This document shows positions 25,065 through 35,696 of a stretch of 64,000 bases of DNA, piece by piece. The stretch comes from Eggerthellaceae bacterium (GTDB lineage: Bacteria > Actinomycetota > Coriobacteriia > Coriobacteriales > Eggerthellaceae), in the NCBI GenBank assembly GCA_910575165.1, contig CAJTDS010000002.1, positions 186,001 to 250,000 on the forward strand, in the 5' to 3' direction. Each line of letters starts with the position of its first letter. The stretch's first letter is position 1. The position numbers were made by a program, and so were the translations under genes. The notes below the pieces were generated by a model. That model searched no databases. It had not been told where the DNA came from and saw only the letters and a program-made list of their open reading frames with translations.

Positions 25065-26750
25065 TTAGGCCAGCGGCTGACGCTCCACCAGGTCGAGCAG
25101 CTCCTGCTTGCTGTGCACGCCCAGCTTCGCGTAAAGGGTCTTGCTGTGGGTGCGGATGGTGTTGGGGGACAGCACCAGGGTTTCAGCCAGGTAGCTGACG
25201 TTGCGGCCGTGGGCGAAGGCCACCAGCACCTCCGATTCGCGCGGGCTCAGCTCGAATCGGTCGATGAGCACCTGGCAGCGCTGGGAGATGGGGTCGGCGG
25301 TGCTCTCGGGGGCCGTAGCGCCGGTGTTGTCGGAGGTGGCGGGAAGGTGCTCGCCGGCGGTGCGGCTTGCGACAGCGCCAGGCGCGGCCGACTTGTCTCC
25401 GGGGGCGATCGGTTCCGGCGCGGCATGGGCGCGCGTGCTGTCCGCTTCGGCGGCTTCCTCGCGTCCCGGGCGGGCGCCGACCTTTCGCTCTTCGGCGGCA
25501 GACGAGCGTCTGACCAGGGCGTAGGCCATGGCAAGCACGTAGAGTACCAGCAGTCCCGCCAGAAGCGGCGCTGTGGAGGACAAGGTGCCGTCCATGCCGA
25601 ACAGGAAGATTCCCAACGCGGTGGCCAGGGCGAACATCAGGTAGACGCAGCCGGCGAACAGGCCGTACACCGCCATCATGGGAAGCCTCTCCTGCACCGC
25701 GGCGGCCAGCGAGGCGCCCACCATGAGCGACTGCATGATCATGTAGAAGGCGAAGGTGAGGGCACTTACGGGCAGCGCCAGCTCGCTTCCGAACAGCGAC
25801 AGCGCCAGCAGCAGCGTGGCCACTATGGGGAAGGCGATGCCGAACAGGCCGTGGATGGAGAATCCGCTTGCCCCCTCATCGCTGCCTCGTCGGGCCGAAA
25901 GCACCAGGTAGGCCAGCAGCCCCGCCGACAGCAGCAGCACGCAGGCCACGCCCGCGTCGCCCACCAGCGCAGTGTGTATCTGCAGCGTCATGGTGCGGGT
26001 GACGGCCACGGCGAAGGCGGTGGCGGCGGCGCAGAAGAGCGGCCGGCTGACGCTGCGGGCTATCAGGCGCCAGGAGGGACGGTCGTCGACGGCGGCTGCA
26101 GGCTGGCTTCGGGTGACGGCTGCGGTTGCTCTGTGCTTTCGGGCGTCCGCGGCCCTTGGGCGGCAGACAGGTGCAGGGTTCTTCCGCAACGCCGCGCCCA
26201 GCGCTGCCGCCGAGCCGACGACGCAGGCGAAGTAGGCGAGCTCGCGCAGCGGCAGGCTGGCGAAGGACAGCGCCAGGAACAGTATCGCGTACAGAACGAG
26301 GGCGCCAAGCACCCGCATGGTGGTGTCGCGGACCGAAAGCCGGCTGAACACCCACGTCCAGGCGGCCAGCAAACATCCGGTGCCGGCCCCGATGGCTGCG
26401 GCGTCGACGGTTATGGACAGCGGCGTGCTCAGGGTGGATGTCACCATCCACAGCACGCCTGCCACCATAAGGCCGCCCCCGGCGCTACCTAGCGCCAGCG
26501 GCCGGCAAGCGCGCTTTCCGCGCGAGAGCGCAGCGGCGGCCAGCAGCATCGCTCCCATGGCTACCAGCAGCGGCACCGTCCAGTACTGCAAGATGGGCAC
26601 AAGGGCCAGCGAGGTGCGCTCCGAAAGCCCCAGGCCGCCCCATTCCGTCAGCTGGCAAGCTACCAGCAGCAGCGCGTAGCCAACGATCGAGGGCGCCGAA
26701 TCCCGCACGGGCAGCGGGCGATGCGCTTCGTTGGCTTTCCTGCGGTTCAT
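25065..26750 (-). CDS. membrane-bound LuxR-family regulator (second of three)
   Basis: 561 residues. ATG 26750 has AGGAG five bases upstream. About 12 membrane helices fill residues ~20-405. A long Ala/Glu/Pro-rich linker (~408-490) then leads to the LuxR domain (LSPRESEVLVAFAHG, LSPNTIRTHSKTLYAKLGVH). The linker is much longer than in the other two copies and looks disordered. The gene is divergent from the Tat-exported OYE-type reductase and shares a 349-base control region with it, so that gene is the likely target. No ligand-binding fold can be named. Confidence 0.9.
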   Translation of the reverse strand: MNRRKANEAHRPLPVRDSAPSIVGYALLLVACQLTEWGGLGLSERTSLALVPILQYWTVPLLVAMGAMLLAAAALSRGKRACRPLALGSAGGGLMVAGVLWMVTSTLSTPLSITVDAAAIGAGTGCLLAAWTWVFSRLSVRDTTMRVLGALVLYAILFLALSFASLPLRELAYFACVVGSAAALGAALRKNPAPVCRPRAADARKHRATAAVTRSQPAAAVDDRPSWRLIARSVSRPLFCAAATAFAVAVTRTMTLQIHTALVGDAGVACVLLLSAGLLAYLVLSARRGSDEGASGFSIHGLFGIAFPIVATLLLALSLFGSELALPVSALTFAFYMIMQSLMVGASLAAAVQERLPMMAVYGLFAGCVYLMFALATALGIFLFGMDGTLSSTAPLLAGLLVLYVLAMAYALVRRSSAAEERKVGARPGREEAAEADSTRAHAAPEPIAPGDKSAAPGAVASRTAGEHLPATSDNTGATAPESTADPISQRCQVLIDRFELSPRESEVLVAFAHGRNVSYLAETLVLSPNTIRTHSKTLYAKLGVHSKQELLDLVERQPLA

Positions 26751-27099
26751 GCACTCCTGGCTTTCCGGTGCGAAAGCGCGCCCAAGGCGGCTTCTGCGGG
26801 GTCCGATGCTTCGCGCCTGCTCCCGGGCTGGAGGGGTTGGGCGCGTTATCGGAAAGTATACAGGTTGCGGGGGCTAACCCTCACACCGATTAGGTGGAAA
26901 CAGCTCGTGGAAGGCGATTTCACCAAAACGGTGTGAGGTGGAAACGCTGCCGAACCCGTTACCATTTCGCCATCTTCGCCGCCCTCGGGCACCTGCGCGG
27001 GACAGACGTTGCCGATGCGGGTTCCATGGAGAAGGGGAGGCGCGGCGAGGGCCGCCGATCGGCGGCATCAACCAACCATACGAGGAAGGGAGCAATGGG
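26751..27099. other. divergent control region of LuxR and the OYE-type reductase
   Basis: 349 bases. A TATACA box at 26858-26863 and the inverted repeat at 26879-26938 are the only signals seen; downstream of it the sequence is GC-rich without an obvious structure. Confidence 0.6.
26879..26938. promoter_or_regulatory. 10-bp inverted repeat CCTCACACCG...CGGTGTGAGG with direct AGGTGGAAAC repeats
   Basis: CCTCACACCG (26879-26888) and its perfect reverse complement (26929-26938) are 40 bases apart. AGGTGGAAAC occurs just inside the left arm (26892) and again from the right arm end (26936). This looks like a multi-site operator between the divergent LuxR and reductase genes. Confidence 0.6.
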
Positions 27100-29355
27100 A
27101 TGACGCTATCGAGAAGGCAGTTTCTGGCAGGGTTGGGCATGGCCGGTGCGGCTGCGGCGGGCGCGGGCCTTGCCGGTTGCGCGTCGGCGCCGAAGCCGGC
27201 GGCTGACGCAGGTGCGGACGGCGGCTCGTCTGCCGTGACGGCCTCCGCCGAGACTGGTACGCCCCAAGCCCCGGCGACCGAGCTTATTCCCCAGGCCTAC
27301 GTGAACCCGCAGGACTACGACTACCGCCAGGACTCTGGCAAGCTGGACACGCTGTTCTCGTCCTGGAAGATCGGTCCCCACGAGATCGGGCACCGCATGG
27401 TGAAGTCCGCCGCTGGTTCAGCCACGTTCCTGGGCGGCCTTACCGACGAGTTCGCCGAGTACTACAAGAACTTCGCTCGCGGCGGCGTGGAGCTCATCTG
27501 GATCGAGGGCGAGATGTTCGCTCCGAACCCCGAGACCCTGGAGGTAGATTCCTCGGCCATCGAGTTCGGCCAGAAGCTGTCGGCCGACTGCGGCGAGCTG
27601 GGCGCGAAGATGGGCTACCAGTGGGCCTATTCCGACTTCGTGAACAGCGTGAACGACTTCACCGCCGAGCAGATCGCCCACATGCAGGACATCGGCGTCG
27701 CGGCGGCGAAGGCCTGCAAGGACATGGGGCTCATCGGCATGGAGATCAACGCCGCCGGCTTCAACATGGGCGAGCAGTTCCTGTCGCGCTTCCACAACCA
27801 GCGCACCGACGAGTACGGCTGCACCAGCCTTGAGAACCGCGCCCGCTTCGTGGTGGAGACCATCCAGAAGATTAAGCAGGCCTGCGGCGACGACTTCGTC
27901 GTGCAGGTGCTCATCGACGCCGTGGAGGAGAACGACAACCTTACCAACAACGGCACGCTCATGAACCTGGACCACACCCTTACCCAGCCGCGCAACCGCG
28001 CCACCACCGTGGAGGAGGGCATCGAGTTCGCGAAGATGTTCGAAGCGGCCGGCGCCGACTCCATGCACCTGCGTCTGGGGCCCCTGGGCAACCATCCCTG
28101 CCAGTTCGGCAGCGACCTGTACTTCCTGCTCAACGGCCTTGAGGGGGCCTCGGGCTACGGCACCCAGTGGGATTTCAGCCGCCATTTCCAGGGCCAGCTC
28201 ATCGCCGACCACAGCGGCGCGGGCATGCTGCTGGACATCGTGGCGCGCTACAAGAAGGAGCTGTCCATCCCCTGCGGCACCGTCACCTACATGGACCCGG
28301 CCCACGCCCCCGACTTCTTCGAGGCGGCGCTGGCCGAGGGCAAGGCGGACTTCTACCTGATGACGCGCCCGCTGACCGTGGATCCGGAGTACGTGAACAA
28401 GCTGCGCGAGGGCCGCGGCGACGAAATCGCCCCCTGCACTCGCTGCCTGCACTGCCACATTGGCTCCAACGAGCTGAACCGCATGATGGGCTACTGCCGC
28501 GTGAACGCGCTCACCCAGCGCGTCATGACCGAGAACGGCCCGGCCACCTACGAGCTGCCCCCGGCCGACACGAAGAAGAAGGTCATGGTGGTGGGCGGCG
28601 GTCCTGCCGGTATGGAGGCGGCCCGCATCGCGGCGCTGCGCGGCCATGACGTGACCCTGTACGAGAAGAAGTCGTCCCTGGGTGGGCTTCTGGATTTCGC
28701 CCACAACGTGAAGGGCCCCCACGAGAACCTGGCCGACCTCAAGGACTACCTGATCCGTCAGTGCGAGCTGGCCGGCGTGTCCGTGGTGACCGGCACCGAG
28801 GTGGACGCCGATCTGGTGAACTCCGAAGCGCCCGATGCGCTCATCCTGGCCACCGGCGGCCTGCGCGACACTGCGGCGGTGAGCGGCAGCGGCGTGCCCG
28901 TCATCGACTTCGAGTCGTTCCAGATGGCCGACATGGGCGACGACGTGGTGGTCTACGGCAGCAACGCCCAGGCCTTCGACGCGGCTCTGTGGCTGACGGT
29001 GCACAAGAAGAACGTCACCATGGTCACTCCCAGCACCATCGAGGAGCTGGACATGCAGCAGTCCCAGCACGCGCACCGCTTCATGACCACGGCTCTGTAC
29101 GCACTGGGCATGCCGGTGTGGACCGAGTCGAAGATCGAGTCCATGAACAGCGACGGCATTACCGTGGCCACCGGCTTCGGCACGAAGGTTGAGGTGCCTT
29201 GCAGCGCGGTGGTAAACGCCGCCGACATGCTGCCGAACAAGGGCCTGCTGGACGGCGTGAAGGTTGCCGAGACCTACGCCATCGGCGACTGCGAGGCGCC
29301 CTTCAACATCGCGCTCGCCATCCGCGGCGGCAACGACGCCGGTCGCGCGGTGTAG
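27100..29355 (+). CDS. Tat-exported Old Yellow Enzyme/2,4-dienoyl-CoA reductase-like flavoprotein
   Basis: 751 residues from ATG 27100 (MTLSRRQFLAG). The Tat motif SRRQF (residues 4-8) is followed by a lipobox-like LAGC (Cys27). Domains: FMN TIM barrel (~80-440, with FHNQRTDEYG and SLENRARF), Fe-S site CTRCLHC plus a later Cys in MMGYCRVN (~447-468), then FAD/NAD(P)-binding halves starting KVMVVGGGPAGMEAARIAA (~491-509). Family members reduce activated C=C bonds. The usual HGAHGYL active-site stretch reads NAAGFNM here, so both substrate-binding His residues are lost and the chemistry may differ. Export of such a three-cofactor enzyme is unusual outside Eggerthellaceae-like genomes. Confidence 0.87.
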   Translation: MTLSRRQFLAGLGMAGAAAAGAGLAGCASAPKPAADAGADGGSSAVTASAETGTPQAPATELIPQAYVNPQDYDYRQDSGKLDTLFSSWKIGPHEIGHRMVKSAAGSATFLGGLTDEFAEYYKNFARGGVELIWIEGEMFAPNPETLEVDSSAIEFGQKLSADCGELGAKMGYQWAYSDFVNSVNDFTAEQIAHMQDIGVAAAKACKDMGLIGMEINAAGFNMGEQFLSRFHNQRTDEYGCTSLENRARFVVETIQKIKQACGDDFVVQVLIDAVEENDNLTNNGTLMNLDHTLTQPRNRATTVEEGIEFAKMFEAAGADSMHLRLGPLGNHPCQFGSDLYFLLNGLEGASGYGTQWDFSRHFQGQLIADHSGAGMLLDIVARYKKELSIPCGTVTYMDPAHAPDFFEAALAEGKADFYLMTRPLTVDPEYVNKLREGRGDEIAPCTRCLHCHIGSNELNRMMGYCRVNALTQRVMTENGPATYELPPADTKKKVMVVGGGPAGMEAARIAALRGHDVTLYEKKSSLGGLLDFAHNVKGPHENLADLKDYLIRQCELAGVSVVTGTEVDADLVNSEAPDALILATGGLRDTAAVSGSGVPVIDFESFQMADMGDDVVVYGSNAQAFDAALWLTVHKKNVTMVTPSTIEELDMQQSQHAHRFMTTALYALGMPVWTESKIESMNSDGITVATGFGTKVEVPCSAVVNAADMLPNKGLLDGVKVAETYAIGDCEAPFNIALAIRGGNDAGRAV

Positions 29356-29479
29356 CAAGCGGCAAGCGCTGACGAGCTGGTTGCGAGCGCAAGCGGCCGA
29401 CGCGCGCGAGGTGGCGCGCCCGTGCGAGCTGCTAGGCGCTGGCAGGCGCTGGCGAGCGCCAGCATGACCAGCCACTTTG

Positions 29480-29514
29480 GCGGTCGGGTCTCCATCGGGC
29501 CCGGCCGCTTTTTT
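29480..29514 (+). terminator. Rho-independent terminator after the OYE-type reductase
   Basis: GCGGTCGGGTC pairs with GGCCCGGCCGC-type sequence across a TCCATC loop (two G-T pairs), followed by six T (29509-29514). Confidence 0.85.
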
Positions 29515-29530
29515 GTGCGAACGATCAAAT

Positions 29531-29586
29531 CCCGCAGAATCGTCAGTTTCGTCACGCTTTTCTGATGAAACTGACGATTCTGCGGG
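29531..29586. repeat. 56-bp palindromic repeat, family A copy 4 (most symmetrical)
   Basis: The arms 29531-29551 (CCCGCAGAATCGTCAGTTTC then G) and 29566-29586 pair at 20 of 21 positions with a 14-nt centre. Confidence 0.9.
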
Positions 29587-29682
29587 ATTGTCCGTCGGCT
29601 GTGGCGGCTGTCCGGATAGGGCTGCCGGTTGGTCGCGGACGGCCGGATGGAGCGGGCGCCGGCCGGGGTGCAGGCGGGTTGC

Positions 29683-30909
29683 TTACAGCAGTGCGATGAG
29701 GGCGTCCACGTCTTCGGGGCGGGTGGCCCAGCTGCAGGCGAAGCGGGTGACGGTGCGGCCGTCGAGCGTGCGTTCCCAGAAGCCGTAGGTGGCATGGGGG
29801 TCCAGTCGGGCGCGGTCGGCGTCGGTAAAGATGGGGAACACCTGGTTGGTGGGGGATTCCATGGCCAGCTCGTAGCCGGCGTCGACGAAGGCCCGCTGCA
29901 GCTTCTGGGCTTGCTGCACGCCATGGCGCCCGCAGGCAAGGTAGCGCGTCTCGTCGGATGCGTTCGCTGCTGCACCCGCATCCCCGACGGCCTCTACTAC
30001 GCTCACGCTTTCGCCGTCTTCTGCCGCATCGGCGCCCTCTGCTCCGTTCGGCTTGAACAGCTCGTCGAACTGGATGCCCAGCATGCGGCCCTTGGCCAAA
30101 AGCGCCCCGCGCTTCTTCACGATGGTGAAGAAATGGCTGTCCAGCGGCTCGCAGGTGCGCAGCGCAAGGGCGCGAATGCGGTCTGCTTCGGGCAGGCGGC
30201 AGCCGAACGAGGTGGAGGCAAGGTTGGCGGGCGCTGCGGGGTGCGGGAACACCACTGCCTCGCCGAAGAGCGCCCCCACCTTCGTGCCGCCGATGTAGAA
30301 GCCGTCGGCCAGGTGGGCCAGGTCGGGCAGGGCGGGCACGGCGACGCCTTCGGGCAGCTGGGCAGCCAGGCCGTAGCCCAGGCGCGCGCCATCCACGAAC
30401 AGACGCAGGGCGAAATCGCGGCAGACCTGGGACAGGGCTTCCAGCTCGGGCAGGGAGTAGACGGTGCCGTACTCCGTGGGCTGGCTGATGTAGACCACGC
30501 CGGGCGCCACCATGTGGTCGCGGTTCTCGTCGCCCCAGTAGGCCTCGGCCAGAGCGCGCACCTCTTCGGCATCGAGCTTTCCCTGATGGTGCGGCAGCGG
30601 CAAGATCTTGTGCCCCAGTCCTTCCAGCGCGCCGGCTTCGTGGCCGTTGATATGGCCGGTGTTCGCCGCGACGACGCCTTCCCAGGGACGCAGCAGCTGG
30701 TCTAGGGCTACGATGTTGGCCTGGGTGCCCCCCACCAGGAAGTAGACGGCGGCTTCGGGGGCTGTGCACGCGGTTCGGATGCGGTCCCGGGCGCTCTCGC
30801 AGACCTCGTCGGTGCCGTAGCCGCTGGTCTGGTCCAAGTTGGTGGCGGCCAGCCGCTCGATGACGGCCGGGTGGGCGCCTTCCATGTAGTCGCTGTCGAA
30901 ATGAAGCAT
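29683..30909 (-). CDS. PLP-dependent L-threonine aldolase-like/beta-eliminating lyase
   Basis: 408 residues from ATG 30909 (MLHFDSDYMEG), which follows AGGAGGA; the frame continues open to 31695 through repeat DNA and should not be annotated longer. Landmarks are FDSDYMEGAHP, FLVGGTQANIVAL (~residues 57-69), HINGHEAGALE (~85-95), LFVDGARLGYGL (~168-179) and the PLP Lys in YIGGTKVGALFGEA (~203-216). The likely reaction is cleavage of L-threonine or L-allo-threonine to glycine and acetaldehyde. An Ala/Glu/Asp-rich insert (~residues 291-325) interrupts the small domain and is not usual. Confidence 0.88.
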   Translation of the reverse strand: MLHFDSDYMEGAHPAVIERLAATNLDQTSGYGTDEVCESARDRIRTACTAPEAAVYFLVGGTQANIVALDQLLRPWEGVVAANTGHINGHEAGALEGLGHKILPLPHHQGKLDAEEVRALAEAYWGDENRDHMVAPGVVYISQPTEYGTVYSLPELEALSQVCRDFALRLFVDGARLGYGLAAQLPEGVAVPALPDLAHLADGFYIGGTKVGALFGEAVVFPHPAAPANLASTSFGCRLPEADRIRALALRTCEPLDSHFFTIVKKRGALLAKGRMLGIQFDELFKPNGAEGADAAEDGESVSVVEAVGDAGAAANASDETRYLACGRHGVQQAQKLQRAFVDAGYELAMESPTNQVFPIFTDADRARLDPHATYGFWERTLDGRTVTRFACSWATRPEDVDALIALL

Positions 30910-31089
30910 GCTTCCTCCTGGGATGGGCCGCGCTGTCTGTCTGTGGGCTGCGGGCGCAACCGGACCGCCGTCCTGTTCAGCCGCAGGCGCAAGTCGAGTC
31001 GTCTGCCTGACGAGCTGCGGAAGGCGTTTGGCCGCGGGCGCACGCCGGGTCGTCTGCCTGATGAGCTGCAGTAGCCGAGCGGTTGCGTC

Positions 31090-31265
31090 GCCAAGCCGCA
31101 AGCGGCGTACGGCCGGTGACGTGCGCCTGCGCTGCCAAGCCGCAAGCAACATGCAGCCGGTGGCGTGCGCCTGCGCTGCCAAGCCGCAAGCAGCGCGCAG
31201 CTGGTGGCGTGCGCCCGCGACGCCAAGCCGCAAGCAGTGTGCAACCGGCTGTGCGCCGATTACGG
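31090..31265. repeat. 44-bp tandem repeat, four copies
   Basis: The marker GCCAAGCCGCAAGC starts at 31090, 31134, 31178 and 31222, exactly 44 bases apart, followed each time by a variable stretch and GTGCGCCTGCG-like end. 44 is not a multiple of three, so it is unlikely to encode a protein repeat. Confidence 0.88.
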
Positions 31266-31660
31266 GTGGATGATAGCGCATTCGGGCGCTCCTTGCTGCC
31301 TCTTGTCTTCCGAGCCGTCCCTTTCCGGCAGGAAATGGCCGATTTCCAAATTCCAGACGGTCGTCCGTTCGCTTTTCCGGCCTCACGTCGGGGTTAGCCG
31401 GGGGCAGCGTGGCGACCCGGCCCGCTGAACAGCCTGTTTGCCGATGCATCTGGAAAGGGCTCCGTCGCCGCTCGACTCGAATTTGGATTTCGCAGAATTT
31501 GCGCCACAAATCAAGGGCGTGGAGAACAAGGGCGGTCCGGTATCCCGATAGCGCGTGCTCGGGGGTCGAGCACATGCCGCGAAGGGATACGCTTGCCAGA
31601 CGTGTGCGGCGAAGCGGGTGGTGCTGGGCTTTTCGCTCCGGTCTAGTTCGGAGGTATGGC

Positions 31661-31990
31661 CGTAGCGAACGGCGTTTGTGCGCGAGCTCGTGCAACGAGT
31701 CACGTTTGTGCTGAGAAGCGGCTGTAACGAATCACGTTTGTGGCGGAAAACCGCTGTAACGGACTGCGATTGTGCCCTATCTCGTGTAACGGATGACGCT
31801 TATGGCAGAAATCGCTGTAACGAACTTCGATTATGTGCGATTTTCTGTAACCGATGACGTTTATGGCGGATTTCGGCTGCCACAAACGTCATCCGTTACA
31901 TCGGAGTCAACGCAAACGCCATCCGTTGCAGGGAATCTGCCGCAAACGTCATCCGTTACATCAGGGCGGCTGCAGACGTCATCCGTCGCG
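31661..31990. repeat. array of eleven ~20-nt units at 30-32 nt steps, seven forward then four reversed
   Basis: The consensus unit is TGTAACGGATGACGTTTGTG. Forward units start at 31661, 31691, 31723, 31755, 31785, 31816 and 31846; reversed units end at 31900, 31930, 31960 and 31990 with exact 30-nt steps. The outer units are the most diverged and the units around the turning point (31866-31880) the best kept. The filler between units is ~10 nt and partly shared (GCGGAAAACCGC-like). It is AT-richer than the surrounding DNA. It is not a CRISPR: the unit-to-unit gaps are too short and not unique. Confidence 0.85.
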
Positions 31991-32432
31991 AGGGGGTCTA
32001 CCGTATGCGTCGCTTGCCGCAACGGGAACGGGTTTCGGTCGGGTGCGAGGTGGCGGAACGGGAGGCATCGAGCGTGGGGAGGCCGCCGGGTGCGAGGTGG
32101 CGGAACGGGGAGAGCCGTTCAGCGTGTGGGAGGGCTGCTGGGCGCTGGGTGATCGAGCTGAACGGTACCGAGCGTGGGGTGGCTGCCGAGGGGAGCGGCC
32201 TGGCCGAATCGGGGGGGGGTGCTGGGCGCGGGAGGAGCCGCTGGCGAACGAGGTGACCAGACTGAAAGGACGTCGTGCGTGAGGGAGCGCTGGCTGCGGG
32301 GCGGAAGCAGCTCGGGAGATTCCGCGGCTTGACCCCCGGCGGCAGCATCAGCGTGCGCCTTGCCCGCTCGGTAAGCTCTTCGCTCTTTTTACGGTGTCGG
32401 GGCACGGCGGGGCGGGGTGCGCGCCGAAGCGG

Positions 32433-32438
32433 TACAAT
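32433..32438 (+). promoter_or_regulatory. -10 box (CGGTACAATAGG) for ispG-proS
   Basis: TACAAT 57 bases before the ispG ATG, with AATAGG after it as in several other promoters here. Confidence 0.5.
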
Positions 32439-32494
32439 AGGCAGCTAATTCACTGTCCGATCGCAGGCTTGTCTCTGCGAATGCCGAGGATGCC

Positions 32495-33789
32495 ATGACC
32501 GAACCTGCTGAAACCAAAAGCTCCCCCGCCGAAGCTGCTGCAACCGATCGCGCTTCCGCCGATACGGCTGCGATCGGTTGCGCCTCTGCCAAAGCCGCCG
32601 GCACTAGCTGCGCTGTTGAAGCCTCTGACGCTCGCTGCGCCGCCGAAACCGCCGGCGCCAACTGCGCACCCGCCGAAGCAGCTGCAACCGCCTGCACTTC
32701 TGCCGAAGCTGCTGCAGCCGACCGCCCTGTCACCGAACTTCGTCCCAACCAGCGTACCCGCCGAGTCATGGTGGGTAGCGTGCCCGTGGGCGGCGGGGCT
32801 CCGGTGGCAGTGCAGTCCATGATCAACGCCCCGGCCGACGACGTGGCGGCCAATTTGGCCCAGATAGATGCGTTGGCCCAGGCCGGCTGCGAGATCGTGC
32901 GCATGGCCATTCCCCGCCGCGCCTGCCTGGACGCCTTCGCGGCGGTGTGCGAGGCGTCGCCCCTGCCCGTGGTGGCCGACGTGCACTTCGACCCGGTCAT
33001 CGCCATCGAGGCTGCCCGGCGCGGTGCCGCGAAGTTACGCATCAACCCGGGCAACATCGGCGGTCTGGCCGCGACCGATGCCGTGCTGGACGCGGCGGGC
33101 GAGGCGGGCATCCCCATCCGCATCGGGGTGAACGCCGGATCGCTCGACCAGGAGCTGGCCTCCCGCACCGACCTCACGCTGCCCCAGAAGCTGGCGGCCT
33201 CGGCGGCCCAGTACGTGGCCTACTGCGAAAGCCGCGGCTTTTCCGACCTGGTGGTTTCCGCGAAGGCCCACGACGTCATGACCACGGTTCGCACCTACCG
33301 GCAGCTGGCCACCGACATCCCGCACGTGCCGCTGCACATCGGCGTCACCGAGGCGGGCACGGCCTTCCAAGGTACCATCAAATCCGCCGCTGGCCTGGGC
33401 ATCCTTCTGGAAGAGGGCATCGGCGACACCATGCGCATCTCGCTCACCGACGACCCGGCGGTGGAAGTGCGCGCTTGCTGGACGCTGCTTTCCGCCCTTG
33501 ACCTGCGTCGTCGTAACCCCGAGCTCATCAGCTGCCCCACCTGCGGCCGCTGCCAGGTGAACCTCATCGACCTGGCGAAGCAGGTGGAAGCGAGGTTGTC
33601 CGGTGTGGCCAACCCGGTGAAGGTGGCGGTGATGGGATGTGTGGTGAACGGCCCGGGAGAAGCGGCCGACGCCGACATCGGCGTGGCGTGCGGTGCGGGG
33701 TCGGGCATCGTGTTCAGGAACGGAGAAACTATCCGCAAAGTGGCGGAAGACCAGATAGTGGACGCATTGATGGAGGAGATTGAGAACCT

Positions 33790-33793
<4 letters not shown>
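32495..33793 (+). CDS. ispG: 4-hydroxy-3-methylbut-2-en-1-yl diphosphate synthase, with a long repetitive N-terminus
   Basis: 432 residues. From about residue 80 it is a standard bacterial IspG: RRVMVGSVPVGGGAPVAVQSM, and the 4Fe-4S ligands CPTC (in SCPTCGRCQVNLI, ~residues 345-357) and the Cys of MGCVVNGPGEA (~388-398). It makes HMBPP from MEcPP in the non-mevalonate isoprenoid path. The first ~78 residues are unusual: Ala/Glu/Thr-rich with six to seven Cys, built from imperfect 12-15-residue repeats (AKAAGTSC, AETAGANC, AEAAATAC). GAGG precedes ATG 32495, so the extension may be translated. It overlaps proS by four bases. Confidence 0.92.
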
Positions 33794-35565
<1,772 letters not shown>

Positions 35566-35587
35566 GGCAGACGGCCGGATGATGGAT

Positions 35588-35620
35588 GCGGCTCCGCGAG
35601 CGATTGGCGGAGCCGCCTTT
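35588..35620 (+). terminator. terminator-like hairpin after proS
   Basis: Perfect 10-bp stem GCGGCTCCGC / GCGGAGCCGC (35588-35597, 35607-35616), 9-nt loop, followed by CTTTGC. The T-run is weak. Confidence 0.65.
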
Positions 35621-35696
35621 GCATTCGGTGCAGGAAGATTGCGTCGCGGTTGGGCGCGCGGCGGTTTAAGAGGGAAATGCGAGCGAAAGGACTCAT

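Larger units (their letters stand above)
29356..29682. other. intergenic region with terminator and palindrome A4
   Basis: 327 bases between convergent genes. It contains a GAGC/GCGAG-rich stretch just after the stop, a terminator and palindrome A4. No gene. Confidence 0.65.
30910..32494. other. 1.6 kb gene-free, repeat-rich region
   Basis: No convincing gene in 1585 bases. From left to right: a GTCGTCTGCCTGAYGAGCTGC pair (48 nt apart, 30998-31068), a 44-bp tandem repeat (31090-31265), ~390 bases of lower-GC DNA (31270-31660) without recognisable content, the inverted 30-nt-step array (31661-31990), a 47-nt-spaced GGGTGCGAGGTGGCGGAACG pair (32041 and 32088), a G9 tract (32211-32219), and the ispG promoter. 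Open frames here follow the repeats and lack ribosome sites. Confidence 0.7.

Noticed and set aside
31270-31660. Gene remnant in lower-GC DNA (minus-strand 106-residue frame 31383-31703)
   Set aside because: No recognisable motif and no start signal; composition alone is not enough.
30910-31695. Longer lyase gene starting near 31695
   Set aside because: The open frame runs through the 44-bp tandem repeat and has no ribosome site; ATG 30909 has AGGAGGA and begins the conserved domain.
31661-31990. CRISPR array
   Set aside because: Units repeat every 30-32 nt with only ~10 nt between them, the filler is partly shared, the orientation switches, and no cas genes are near.
31793-32282. Plus-strand frames with ten-residue repeats (LPQTSSVTS-like)
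   Set aside because: A 30-nt DNA step automatically gives ten-residue repeats; no ribosome site, and the DNA array switches orientation, which a coding repeat would not do.
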